5,183 nt of DNA from the NCBI GenBank assembly GCA_040255925.1, contig JBDZVX010000157.1, forward strand, positions 1 through 5,183, read 5' to 3'. The notes below the pieces were generated by a model. The model did not search any database. It saw only the letters and a program-made list of their open reading frames with translations, and was not told the DNA's origin. Positions 1 to 5,183 of this stretch are shown piece by piece. This DNA is from Nitrolancea sp040255925 (GTDB taxonomy: Bacteria; Chloroflexota; Chloroflexia; Thermomicrobiales; Thermomicrobiaceae). Position 1 is the stretch's first letter. Every line of letters begins with the position of its first letter. Made by a program: the position numbers and the translations under genes.

Positions 1-5
1 GTTCA

Positions 6-1928
6 ATGGCACGGACACTCGGTATTGACTTAGGAACCACCAACTCCGTGATGGCGGTCATTGAAGCGGGTGAGCCGACGGTGATCCCGAACGCCGAGGG
101 AGAGCGGATCACTCCATCGGTTGTCGCGGTGACCAATACCGGTGAACGGCTTGTGGGCCGTTTCGCCAAGCGCCAGGCGGTGACGAACCCCAAGAATACC
201 GTATTTTCAGTGAAGCGTTTCATGGGCCGTCGCTTCGATGATCCGGCCGTGCAGCGTGATCTGAAGCTGGTTCCCTATGAGGTCCGCCGGGCGAACAATG
301 GTGGCATCGAAATTAAGATGGGTGACCGCTGGTACAGCCCGCCGGAAATCTCGGCGATGATTCTCACCAAGATGAAGACCGATGCCGAAGCGTACCTCGG
401 CGAAAAGGTCGATAAAGCGGTCATCACCGTTCCGGCCTACTTCGATGACAGCCAGCGAACCGCCACCAAAGATGCCGGGCGAATCGCCGGCCTTGAGGTG
501 CTCCGGATCATCAACGAGCCGACCGCGTCGTCGTTGGCCTACGGCCTCGACAAGAAAAACGACGAGCAGATTGCCGTCTACGACCTTGGTGGCGGTACCT
601 ACGATATCTCGATTCTGGATCTCTCCGAAGGTGTGTTCCAGGTCTTGGCGACCAACGGGGATACCCACCTGGGCGGCGACGATTTCGATCAGCGGATCAT
701 CGACTGGCTTGCGGATGAATTCAAAAAGCAGGAGGGGATCGACCTCCGTTCCGACCGGATGGCCTTGCAGCGTCTGAAGGAAGCGGCCGAGAAGGCGAAG
801 ATCGAGCTTTCCAGCACCGGACAGACCGACATCAACCTGCCGTTTATCACCGCCGACGCCAGCGGGCCCAAGCATCTCAATGTCACCTTGACCCGCTCGC
901 GGTTGGAGGAGCTTGTCCGGCCGCTGGTTGATGGCACCGGGCGCCCGATGGAAGCTGCCCTGAAGGATGCCGAACTGACCAAAGATAAGGTCGACGAGGT
1001 GCTCCTGGTTGGCGGACAGACGCGTATGCCAGCGGTCCAGCGGAAGGTGACGGAATTCTTCGGCAAGGAGCCACACAAGGGAATCAATCCCGATGAGGTG
1101 GTCGCCATCGGTGCCGCGATTCAAGGTGGGGTCCTCGCCGGTGAGGTCAAGGACATTCTCCTGCTTGACGTGACGCCGTTGACGCTCTCGATTGAGACCA
1201 TGGGTGGTGTCGCCACGCCACTGATCGAGCGGAACACCACCATTCCGAGCCGGAAGAGCCAGATATTCACGACCGCCGCCGATAACCAGACCCAGGTGGA
1301 GATCCATGTCGTGCAGGGTGAGCGGCCGATGGCGGCGGACAACAAGAGCCTTGGCCGGTTCATTCTCAGCGGTATCCCGCCGGCGCCGCGCGGTGTGCCG
1401 AAGATTGAGGTCACCTTCGACATCGACGCCAACGGCATTCTGAATGTCACGGCCCGCGATCAGGCTACCGGGCGGGAGCAGAAGATCACGATCACAGCGT
1501 CCAGCGGTCTCAATGAGCAGGAAATTCAGCGGATGGTCCGCGAGGCGGAGTCTCACGCTGAGGAAGACCGCAAGCGGCGGGAGGCGATTGACCTCCGCAA
1601 TCAGGCCGAAGCGATGATCTACCAGGCGGAGCGCACCCTGGCAGACTATGGTGATAAGATCCCGTCCGACGTCAAGACCGAGGTTGAGGAAAAGATCGCG
1701 GCGATGCGGGATGTGCTGAACCGCGAGCCTGATAACGTAGACTTGATCCGCCGGACCTACGACGAGATGACCGCGGCGGTGTCGAAGGTCGGCACCAGCA
1801 TGTATGAGCAGGCTGGTGCTGGCGCCGGAGCCGGTGCCGCCGGGGCGGAGGGCCAGCCGGGCGGCGCGGCTGGAGCGGAAGAGGCGACGGTGGAGGGTGA
1901 GTTCCGCGAAGTCCACAACGAGGACTAA
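6..1928 (+). CDS. dnaK: Molecular chaperone DnaK (Hsp70)
   Basis: This is the ATP-dependent Hsp70 chaperone, which binds exposed hydrophobic stretches of client proteins in the cytosol and cycles with DnaJ and GrpE. The protein is full length at 640 residues. The nucleotide-binding domain (about 1-380) shows GIDLGTTNS at 6-14, IINEPTASSLAYG at 168-180, DLGGGTYD at 193-200 (T198 matches the E. coli T199 position), NGDTHLGGDDFD at 217-228 and LVGGQTRMP at 334-342. The interdomain linker is DILLLDVTPL at 383-392. The substrate-binding beta domain covers about 393-505 and the helical lid about 506-600. The tail is Gly/Ala-rich and ends in an acidic EGEFREVHNED motif typical of bacterial DnaK. The ATG at position 6 gives the canonical N-terminus; its ribosome binding site and any CIRCE operator lie outside the window. 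No grpE or dnaJ follows: the next gene is convergent, so dnaK ends its transcription unit. Small departures from the commonest motifs are ASS for AAA at 174-176 and Y for F at 199. Confidence 0.98.
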   Translation: MARTLGIDLGTTNSVMAVIEAGEPTVIPNAEGERITPSVVAVTNTGERLVGRFAKRQAVTNPKNTVFSVKRFMGRRFDDPAVQRDLKLVPYEVRRANNGGIEIKMGDRWYSPPEISAMILTKMKTDAEAYLGEKVDKAVITVPAYFDDSQRTATKDAGRIAGLEVLRIINEPTASSLAYGLDKKNDEQIAVYDLGGGTYDISILDLSEGVFQVLATNGDTHLGGDDFDQRIIDWLADEFKKQEGIDLRSDRMALQRLKEAAEKAKIELSSTGQTDINLPFITADASGPKHLNVTLTRSRLEELVRPLVDGTGRPMEAALKDAELTKDKVDEVLLVGGQTRMPAVQRKVTEFFGKEPHKGINPDEVVAIGAAIQGGVLAGEVKDILLLDVTPLTLSIETMGGVATPLIERNTTIPSRKSQIFTTAADNQTQVEIHVVQGERPMAADNKSLGRFILSGIPPAPRGVPKIEVTFDIDANGILNVTARDQATGREQKITITASSGLNEQEIQRMVREAESHAEEDRKRREAIDLRNQAEAMIYQAERTLADYGDKIPSDVKTEVEEKIAAMRDVLNREPDNVDLIRRTYDEMTAAVSKVGTSMYEQAGAGAGAGAAGAEGQPGGAAGAEEATVEGEFREVHNED

Positions 1929-1964
1929 GTGACCCTGCAACCGTTCTGAAAACATCGTCATTGT

Positions 1965-1992
1965 GAGGGCCGGGGATCACTCCCCGGCCCTC
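1965..1992. terminator. Bidirectional hairpin terminator between convergent genes
   Basis: The arms GAGGGCCGGGGA (1965-1976) and its exact reverse complement (1981-1992) form a perfect 12-bp stem with the 4-base loop TCAC. It starts 36 bases after the dnaK stop and ends 30 bases before the 3' end of the - strand surface-protein gene, so it can serve both. On the - strand the stem is followed within about 15 bases by a TTTT run (complement of 1949-1952). On the + strand the tail is T-poor (CCTCGTGTCCC), so termination there may be less canonical. Confidence 0.8.
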
Positions 1993-2022
1993 CCTCGTGT
2001 CCCTTGTGGCTTTGAAGGTTGA

Positions 2023-3150
2023 TTAATCCGGCCACCAGCGAGAGTCACCCTCGCCGTTTCCCCGCCCATGGTTGAGAGTCGCTATTGTGTTTCTCCGGCG
2101 CATGCCGATTCCGCCCAGCAGCAGCGCGACTCCCAGGAGCGCCATTCCGATGAGGGCAAACGGAGTCCGATCGGCCGCGTCTCCCGTCACCGGCATGACC
2201 TGGGGCAAGCTGGGCGGAGCCTGTGGTGGGCAGCCACCGCCAGGAGCACCACCACCGGGAGCACCACCACCGGGAGCACCACCGCCAGGAGCACCACCAC
2301 CGGGAGCACCACCACCGGGAGCACCACCACCGGGAGCACCACCACCGGGAGCACCACNNNNNNNNNNNNNNNNNNNNNNNNNNNNNNNNNNNNNNNNNNN
2401 NNNNNNNNNNNNNNNNNNNNNNNNNNNNNNNNNNNNNNNNNNNNNNNNNNNNNNNNNACCACCGGGAGCACCACCACCGGGAGCACCACCACCGGGAGCA
2501 CCACCACCGGGAACCTCACCACCTGGACAGCCACCGCCGCCGCAGGCACCACCACCTGGACAGCCACCGCCGCCGCAGGCACCACCACCGGGGCAGCCAC
2601 CGCCACCGCCGTTGCCACCGCCGTTGCCACCACTCGGTTGCGGCTTGAACACCTGCTCAACGGTTCGGTGGTCTTCAACCGTATCCTTAATGGTCACCGA
2701 GGTATCGACGTCCTGGTGTACCGAAGCTTTGTTCGGCTCACCGGAGCCGGTATGGTCTCCTCCTTTGGCGTCTCCGATATCTGTACTGCCGTGGCCTGAA
2801 TCGCCTGTCGCGCCCGTTGATCCGCTGGCGGACGTATCTTCCCCGTGAAGGGGCGACGAATTGGGTGAGGGCGACGGGGCTGTTGATGTCGTGTCCGTCG
2901 ACCCGCTCGTGGACGTATCCTCAGCAGGCAGAGGGGACGACGGTGAAGGCGACGCTGATGTAGTCGTTGACCCATTGTCGGACGGGTCTGCATCCGGCAG
3001 GAGCGACGACGATGGGGATGGTGATGACGTGGTTCCCTGCTGTGGGCTGAGGAGCCCTGTTCCCGAACCGTCGTCCATCGCCGCGACCGGGAGCCAGAGT
3101 GACAGGGCCACCAAAAGCACCACGAATGGCCCTAGCCGTAATATTCGCAT
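2023..3150 (-). CDS. Repeat-rich secreted, probably surface-anchored protein (gap inside)
   Basis: I recognise no family. The reading frame is 375 codons, including 34 unknown residues from an N run. Residues 1-24 form a signal peptide: basic MRILR, a hydrophobic core, and a VAA cleavage site before M25. Residues 25-138 are disordered Ser/Thr/Pro/Asp/Gly-rich sequence with three degenerate repeats (43-118). Residues about 140-170 (SVHQDVDTSVTIKDTVEDH and following) are the only segment of normal complexity. Then come Gly/Cys 11-residue repeats (182-214), GAPGG repeats (217-231 and 266-305), a Pro-rich linker, MPVTG (319-323), a hydrophobic segment (331-350) and RRR (351-353), with a 22-residue tail. 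This layout suggests export by Sec and retention at the cell surface by a sortase or simply by the membrane segment, with the Gly-rich region as a flexible stalk. The start is supported by a strong ribosome binding site 8 bases upstream. Continuity across the gap is assumed, since the gap length is not real evidence of frame. Confidence 0.8.
   Translation of the reverse strand: MRILRLGPFVVLLVALSLWLPVAAMDDGSGTGLLSPQQGTTSSPSPSSSLLPDADPSDNGSTTTSASPSPSSPLPAEDTSTSGSTDTTSTAPSPSPNSSPLHGEDTSASGSTGATGDSGHGSTDIGDAKGGDHTGSGEPNKASVHQDVDTSVTIKDTVEDHRTVEQVFKPQPSGGNGGGNGGGGGCPGGGACGGGGCPGGGACGGGGCPGGEVPGGGAPGGGAPGGGAPGGXXXXXXXXXXXXXXXXXXXXXXXXXXXXXXXXXXGAPGGGAPGGGAPGGGAPGGGAPGGGAPGGGAPGGGAPGGGCPPQAPPSLPQVMPVTGDAADRTPFALIGMALLGVALLLGGIGMRRRNTIATLNHGRGNGEGDSRWWPD
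2092..2196 (-). other. Sortase-like C-terminal sorting signal (MPVTG + membrane segment + RRR)
   Basis: The codons encode MPVTG (2182-2196), then DAADRTP, a 20-residue hydrophobic stretch starting FALIGMALLG, and the basic RRR. This is the order of a Gram-positive cell-wall sorting signal, with Met in place of the usual Leu of LPxTG. In the known family, sortase cuts between Thr and Gly and joins Thr to the cell wall. Two points weaken the call: the non-canonical first residue and the 22-residue tail after RRR, which is longer than most sorting signals carry. The alternative is an ordinary C-terminal membrane anchor. Confidence 0.6.
2236..2502 (-). repeat. 15-bp tandem repeat encoding GAPGG, interrupted by assembly gap
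   Basis: Eight contiguous 15-bp units lie left of the gap (2236-2355) and three lie right of it (2458-2502), each reading GAPGG on the - strand; a diverged unit GEVPGG follows at the right edge. Units are nearly identical at DNA level, alternating mainly between CACCGGGAGCA and CGCCAGGAGCA forms on the + strand. Near-identity implies recent expansion or homogenisation by slippage or unequal exchange. The period is 5 residues, so this is not a collagen Gly-X-Y repeat. Confidence 0.93.
2358..2457. other. Assembly gap of exactly 100 N
   Basis: Exactly 100 N interrupt the 15-bp repeat array. A round 100 is the usual placeholder for a gap of unknown size. If the array is uniform through the gap, the missing length must be 13 plus a multiple of 15 (for example 88 or 103), which excludes 100. 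The true repeat number and protein length are therefore unknown. Confidence 0.97.
2509..2607 (-). repeat. 33-bp tandem repeat encoding GGGGCPGGGAC
   Basis: Three head-to-tail units of 33 bp encode the 11-residue motif GGGGCPGGGAC. On the coding strand the first two copies differ at only a couple of bases and the third drifts to GGGGCPGGEVP where it meets the GAPGG array. The units place cysteines at residues 186, 192, 197, 203 and 208, and one more Cys (307) follows the far end of the GAPGG array. The shared GGGA[C/P] core suggests that the 5-residue array arose from part of this 11-residue unit, or the reverse. Confidence 0.9.
2797..3024 (-). repeat. Three degenerate ~75-bp repeats (Ser/Thr/Pro/Asp-rich, ~25 residues each)
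   Basis: Residues 43-66, 67-92 and 93-118 of the surface protein each start with SPSP and run through SSxL, a short acidic stretch (DADPSD, AEDTST, GEDTSA) and GST. The similarity is also visible in the DNA: on the + strand GGACGTATC followed by a CCCGTG/CAGCAGGCAG block recurs near 2830 and 2912. The repeats are older and more diverged than the Gly-rich arrays. The many Ser/Thr residues would suit glycosylation, but that is inference. Confidence 0.75.
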
Positions 3151-3158
3151 TAAGCTAC

Positions 3159-3163
3159 CCTCC
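3159..3163 (-). promoter_or_regulatory. Ribosome binding site of the surface-protein gene
   Basis: On the - strand GGAGG, within the longer purine run GAGGGAGGG, stands 8 bases before the ATG at 3148-3150. Both match and spacing are near ideal, which fixes this start and argues that the low-complexity gene is translated well. Confidence 0.85.
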
Positions 3164-3205
3164 CTCGCCGTAAGATCTTGTTGAATACACGATTGAGCCC
3201 CACCG

Positions 3206-3226
3206 GATCAGCGTGTCACGCCGATC
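3206..3226. promoter_or_regulatory. 21-bp near-perfect dyad, possible operator
   Basis: Half-sites GATCAGCGTG (3206-3215) and CACGCCGATC (3217-3226) are reverse complements at 9 of 10 positions around the central T3216. The dyad lies 56-76 bases upstream of the surface-protein start codon, in a promoter or leader position. Its size fits a dimeric repressor or activator site better than a terminator, as there is no T run on either side and almost no loop. I see no convincing -35/-10 pair next to it, so the role is inferred. Confidence 0.4.
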
Positions 3227-3457
3227 GGACTGGCGTCCATCGCGTGGTTCCGGTTCGGTCATGCCACTGGCTCCTTCCCACGTCCTATGCCAACAAAACA
3301 TGATTGAAATGCTCGTAGGACTACTCTACCGACTATGATCCACAACTTTCGTGACAATTCGGTGCCGGTTGCCTTACATTTTCTTAGTGCAGCGCGAGAT
3401 GGTGGAAGGCATGAGCGAAATACGCGTCCACGGCGGGATCTTTGGGATACAAGTCTC

Positions 3458-3476
3458 CCCGCGGCTCCAACGCGGG
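3458..3476 (-). terminator. Possible terminator of the ispD-ispF-dtd transcript
   Basis: CCCGCG and CGCGGG form a 6-bp all-GC stem with a 7-base loop, 67 bases past the dtd stop. On the - strand it is followed by GAGACTTGTATCCC, which has no real T run. It is the best hairpin downstream of dtd but a poor match to an intrinsic terminator. Confidence 0.3.
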
Positions 3477-3543
3477 TACGCGCCGACGTTGTGATTCTGT
3501 GGTCGAAAGGGGTTGATTGGAAGGGCTGCTACCGGAGGGCGGT

Positions 3544-4008
3544 TTAGCCGGTCGTGGGTGGACGGAGATCGGCGCTGTCAAGCCAGATAGTCACCGGACC
3601 ATCATTGACGAGGGTGATCTCCATGTGCGCACCGAACTGCCCGGTTTCCAAAGCGAGCCCGAGATCGCGCAAAGCCCCGGCGAAGAATTCGACCAACGGT
3701 GCCGCGATCTCGGGGCGCGCAGCCTCAATGAAGCTTGGCCGTCGCCCTTTCCGGAGATCGGCATAGAGGGTGAACTGTGATACGACCAGCGCGCTGAGTC
3801 CGAGATCGAGCATGGACCGGTTCATCTTCCCGGCCTCGTCTTCGAAGATTCGCAGGTTCGCGACCTTCCCCGCCAGCAGCGCGGCCTCCTCCTCGCCGTC
3901 CCCGTTACGGATGCCGACGAACAGGAGCAGGCCGGGGCCGATTCGGCCGATAACGGACCCGTCGACCCGAACCGAGGCCTCGGCAACACGCTGAATCAGA
4001 ATCCGCAT
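3544..4008 (-). CDS. dtd: D-aminoacyl-tRNA deacylase (Dtd)
   Basis: Dtd hydrolyses D-amino acids, classically D-Tyr, and also glycine mischarged on tRNA-Ala, from tRNA in the cytosol, keeping them out of translation. The 154-residue length is typical of the family. The N-terminus MRILIQRVAEASVRVDG matches the family start. SQFTLYAD lies at 77-84, followed by KGRRPSF at 87-93, and FGAHMEITLVNDGPVT runs to residue 140 with the Gly-cisPro signature in GPVT (137-140), which gives the enzyme its chiral selectivity. The ATG at 4006-4008 is chosen because the frame stays open 50 codons further upstream only by running through ispF in another frame, and because GGGAG sits 6 bases before this ATG. It follows ispF by 16 bases and is probably cotranscribed with it. 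No key residue looks missing. Confidence 0.96.
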   Translation of the reverse strand: MRILIQRVAEASVRVDGSVIGRIGPGLLLFVGIRNGDGEEEAALLAGKVANLRIFEDEAGKMNRSMLDLGLSALVVSQFTLYADLRKGRRPSFIEAARPEIAAPLVEFFAGALRDLGLALETGQFGAHMEITLVNDGPVTIWLDSADLRPPTTG

Positions 4009-4014
4009 CCCGCT

Positions 4015-4019
4015 CTCCC
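4015..4019 (-). promoter_or_regulatory. Ribosome binding site of dtd
   Basis: GGGAG on the - strand, 6 bases before the ATG at 4006-4008 and inside the 16-base ispF-dtd spacer. It decides the dtd start in favour of MRILIQRV over the longer upstream frame. Confidence 0.75.
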
Positions 4020-4024
4020 GGTAA

Positions 4025-4504
4025 TTAGCTGGCCATCTCTTCGAGTGTCGCCGCGGCGACCGCGCAGATCCCCTCGTGGCGGCCGACGAATCCGAGATGT
4101 TCGTTCGTTTTTCCCTTGATATTGATCTGGTCATGCCCGATGCCGAGTGTTTCGGCAATAGCCGCGCGCATGGCTTCCCGGTACCTGGCGATCTTGGGAT
4201 ACTCGGTGATTACCGTGGCGTCAATGTGAACGATCCGCCAGTGGGGTGTCAGAAGCTGCCGAACCTGCGCCAGGAGATCGCGGCTGTCAGCATTACGCCA
4301 GCGTTCATCGCTGGGGGGGAAATGGGTGCCGATGTCATCCAGCCCCGCGCCGCCGAGGAGCGCGTCCGCGATCGCGTGAAGCAGCACATCCGCGTCTGAG
4401 TGGCCGGCGAGCCCGCGATCGCTCGGGATTTCCACGCCGCCGAGAACCAGCCGGCGGTCTGCCGCGAAAGGATGCACGTCATATCCGAAGCCTACTCGCG
4501 TCAT
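4025..4504 (-). CDS. ispF: 2-C-methyl-D-erythritol 2,4-cyclodiphosphate synthase (IspF)
   Basis: IspF converts CDP-methylerythritol 2-phosphate to methylerythritol 2,4-cyclodiphosphate and CMP, the fifth step of the MEP isoprenoid pathway, as a cytosolic homotrimer. The protein is 159 residues, as usual for the family. The zinc ligands are D9 and H11 in GYDVHPF and H43 in GHSDADVLLHAI (34-45). The signature motif continues through DALLGGAGLDDIGTHFPPSD. Later motifs are ITEYPKI and KTNEHLGFVGRHEGICA. The last has H where many family members carry G (GRGEGI), a tolerated variation as far as I know. The ATG overlaps the ispD stop as ATGA (4501-4504), pointing to translational coupling; a weak GCAGG lies about 9 bases upstream inside ispD. 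IspE, which makes its substrate, is not in the window. Confidence 0.98.
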   Translation of the reverse strand: MTRVGFGYDVHPFAADRRLVLGGVEIPSDRGLAGHSDADVLLHAIADALLGGAGLDDIGTHFPPSDERWRNADSRDLLAQVRQLLTPHWRIVHIDATVITEYPKIARYREAMRAAIAETLGIGHDQINIKGKTNEHLGFVGRHEGICAVAAATLEEMAS

Positions 4505-5183
4505 CCGGCGTACCTGCTCGCTCGCTCACTCAACAATGCTTCGGCAATCAACAGATCGATGGGAGTGGTCAGCTTCAGGTTTTCCGGACTGCCGGGGTAG
4601 ATGTAGACCGGGAGTCCGGCGCGTTCGAGCAGACTGGCTTCATCGGTCACGGGGAGATCGCGTGCGCGTTCATAGGCCGTCGCGAGCCAATCCCGCCGGA
4701 AGACCTGCGGTGTCTGGGCGGCGTAGAGGGTGGCCCGGTCCGGTGTCGCGAGGACCCGGCTCTCGGCATCGACTTGTTTGATGGTGTCGACCACCGGAAT
4801 CGCGGCAACCGCACTACCGCGCTGCCGTGCCATTGCGATTCCCTGCTGGATGATCTCCGGCGTGACGAGCGGCCGGGCGGCATCATGAATCACGACCAGA
4901 TCGACCGTGGCCGGCAGGCGAGTAATGCCGGCGGCAACCGATTCCTGGCGGGTCGCGCCACCCCGGCAGACCGCGATCCGGTGGCCGGCTCCGCGCGCTG
5001 AGACGATTCGCTGCACGGCCACCGCGTTCTGTTCACCGGTTGCCAGGACGATCTCGCTGATCTCGGCCACCGGATCGAACGCATCGAGCACCCATTCAAG
5101 CACCGGACGGCCGCCGAGCAGCACCAGTGTCTTGTCGATCGCCTCCATCCGGCGGCTGCTGCCCGCTGCCGGGATCACGACTC
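4501..5183 (-). CDS. ispD: 2-C-methyl-D-erythritol 4-phosphate cytidylyltransferase (IspD), N-terminus off the window
   Basis: IspD transfers CMP from CTP to methylerythritol 4-phosphate, giving CDP-methylerythritol and pyrophosphate, the third step of the MEP pathway. Numbering from the GTG at 5176-5178, IPAAGSSRRM (2-11) with K16 is the CTP-binding loop, GGATRQESVAAGI (73-85) and VVIHDAARPLV (95-105) are core motifs, R148 in PDRATLYAAQTPQVF matches the E. coli R157 region, and K202 in ENLKLTTPIDLLIAEAL matches K213. The frame stays open through GTC at 5179-5181 to the window edge. IspD proteins normally carry a few residues before IPAAG, so the true start is probably just beyond 5183 and the GTG is not the start. 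Only a handful of residues should be missing. It is the first visible gene of ispD-ispF-dtd and ends in a 4-base overlap with ispF. Confidence 0.96.
   Translation of the reverse strand, partial: VVIPAAGSSRRMEAIDKTLVLLGGRPVLEWVLDAFDPVAEISEIVLATGEQNAVAVQRIVSARGAGHRIAVCRGGATRQESVAAGITRLPATVDLVVIHDAARPLVTPEIIQQGIAMARQRGSAVAAIPVVDTIKQVDAESRVLATPDRATLYAAQTPQVFRRDWLATAYERARDLPVTDEASLLERAGLPVYIYPGSPENLKLTTPIDLLIAEALLSERASRYAG

Larger units (their letters stand above)
3151..3543. other. Gene-poor intergenic stretch between dtd and the surface-protein gene
   Basis: These 393 bases hold no gene I can support. They contain the leader of the surface-protein gene, with its ribosome binding site and dyad, a more AT-rich patch at about 3293-3390 where its promoter would be expected, and a GC-rich hairpin at 3458-3476 downstream of dtd. 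Two open frames of 65-70 codons cross the right half, but they extend into dtd and lack family resemblance or convincing ribosome binding sites. I could not identify a clear -35/-10 pair on the - strand. Confidence 0.6.

Noticed and set aside
207..1961. A 584-codon open frame on the - strand lying antisense to dnaK.
   Set aside because: Its codons are exactly in register with the dnaK codons, so it stays open only because dnaK avoids TTA, CTA and TCA there, which are rare in GC-rich genes. It ends precisely at a TCA serine codon (S68 of DnaK). The product resembles nothing I know.
2236..2607. CRISPR array or collagen domain as an explanation for the repeats.
   Set aside because: The units are directly adjacent with no unique spacers, so this is not CRISPR. 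The 5- and 11-residue periods do not give the Gly-X-Y triplet of collagen.
2068..2848. Long + strand frames reading PPGAP or TTGST repeats.
   Set aside because: They are mirror readings of the 15-bp repeat. The - strand frame has a signal peptide, anchor and ribosome binding site, while these have none.
3335..3357. A promoter for the surface-protein gene using TTGTCA (complement of 3352-3357) with CATAGT.
   Set aside because: The spacer is 14 bases, too short for a normal -35/-10 pair, and a 17-base spacer gives no acceptable -10.
3399..3494. A 31-codon + strand frame (or 27 codons from 3411, MSEIRVHGGIFG start).
   Set aside because: The GGAAGG is only one base from the inner ATG, the composition is ordinary, and I recognise no peptide family. 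Chance frames of this size are common.
3335..3547. A 70-codon + strand frame in the intergenic stretch.
   Set aside because: It has no clear ribosome binding site, no recognisable motif, and reaches into the 3' end of dtd.
3531..3552. ACCGG/CCGGT inverted repeat across the dtd stop codon.
   Set aside because: Only five base pairs with a 12-base loop, and it overlaps coding sequence. This is expected by chance in GC-rich DNA.

Overview
The window is GC-rich bacterial chromosome with four protein-coding genes, one of which carries an assembly gap. From left to right: a complete dnaK on the + strand; a strong hairpin between convergent genes; a repeat-rich secreted and probably surface-anchored protein on the - strand; a gene-poor stretch of about 390 bases; and a tight - strand cluster ispD-ispF-dtd, with ispD running off the right edge. 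The organism is probably a high-GC, Gram-positive-type bacterium. The style of the DnaK and IspD sequences suggests the Chloroflexota, perhaps Thermomicrobia (Sphaerobacter/Nitrolancea relatives). That placement is inferred from memory of family sequences and was not tested by a search.

The housekeeping content is clear. DnaK is the Hsp70 chaperone; its grpE and dnaJ partners do not follow it here. IspD and IspF are the third and fifth enzymes of the methylerythritol phosphate (MEP) isoprenoid pathway. They overlap by ATGA and are followed 16 bases later by dtd, a D-aminoacyl-tRNA deacylase, so the three are probably one transcript. The kinase IspE, which acts between IspD and IspF, is not in the window.

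The unusual part is positions 2023-3226. The - strand gene encodes a signal peptide, a Ser/Thr/Pro/Asp-rich region built from three degenerate repeats of about 25 residues, a short conserved-looking core of about 30 residues, a Gly/Cys 11-residue repeat, a long GAPGG 5-residue repeat, and a C-terminal sortase-like signal (MPVTG, hydrophobic segment, RRR). I recognise no family for the ectodomain. The repeat array contains exactly 100 N. The 5-residue phase does not match across those N, so neither the gap length nor the protein length should be trusted. A 21-base near-perfect dyad lies upstream of this gene and could be an operator.

I found no CRISPR array, insertion sequence, tRNA, rRNA or recognisable defence system. 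The best candidate for something undescribed is the surface protein and its anchor signal.
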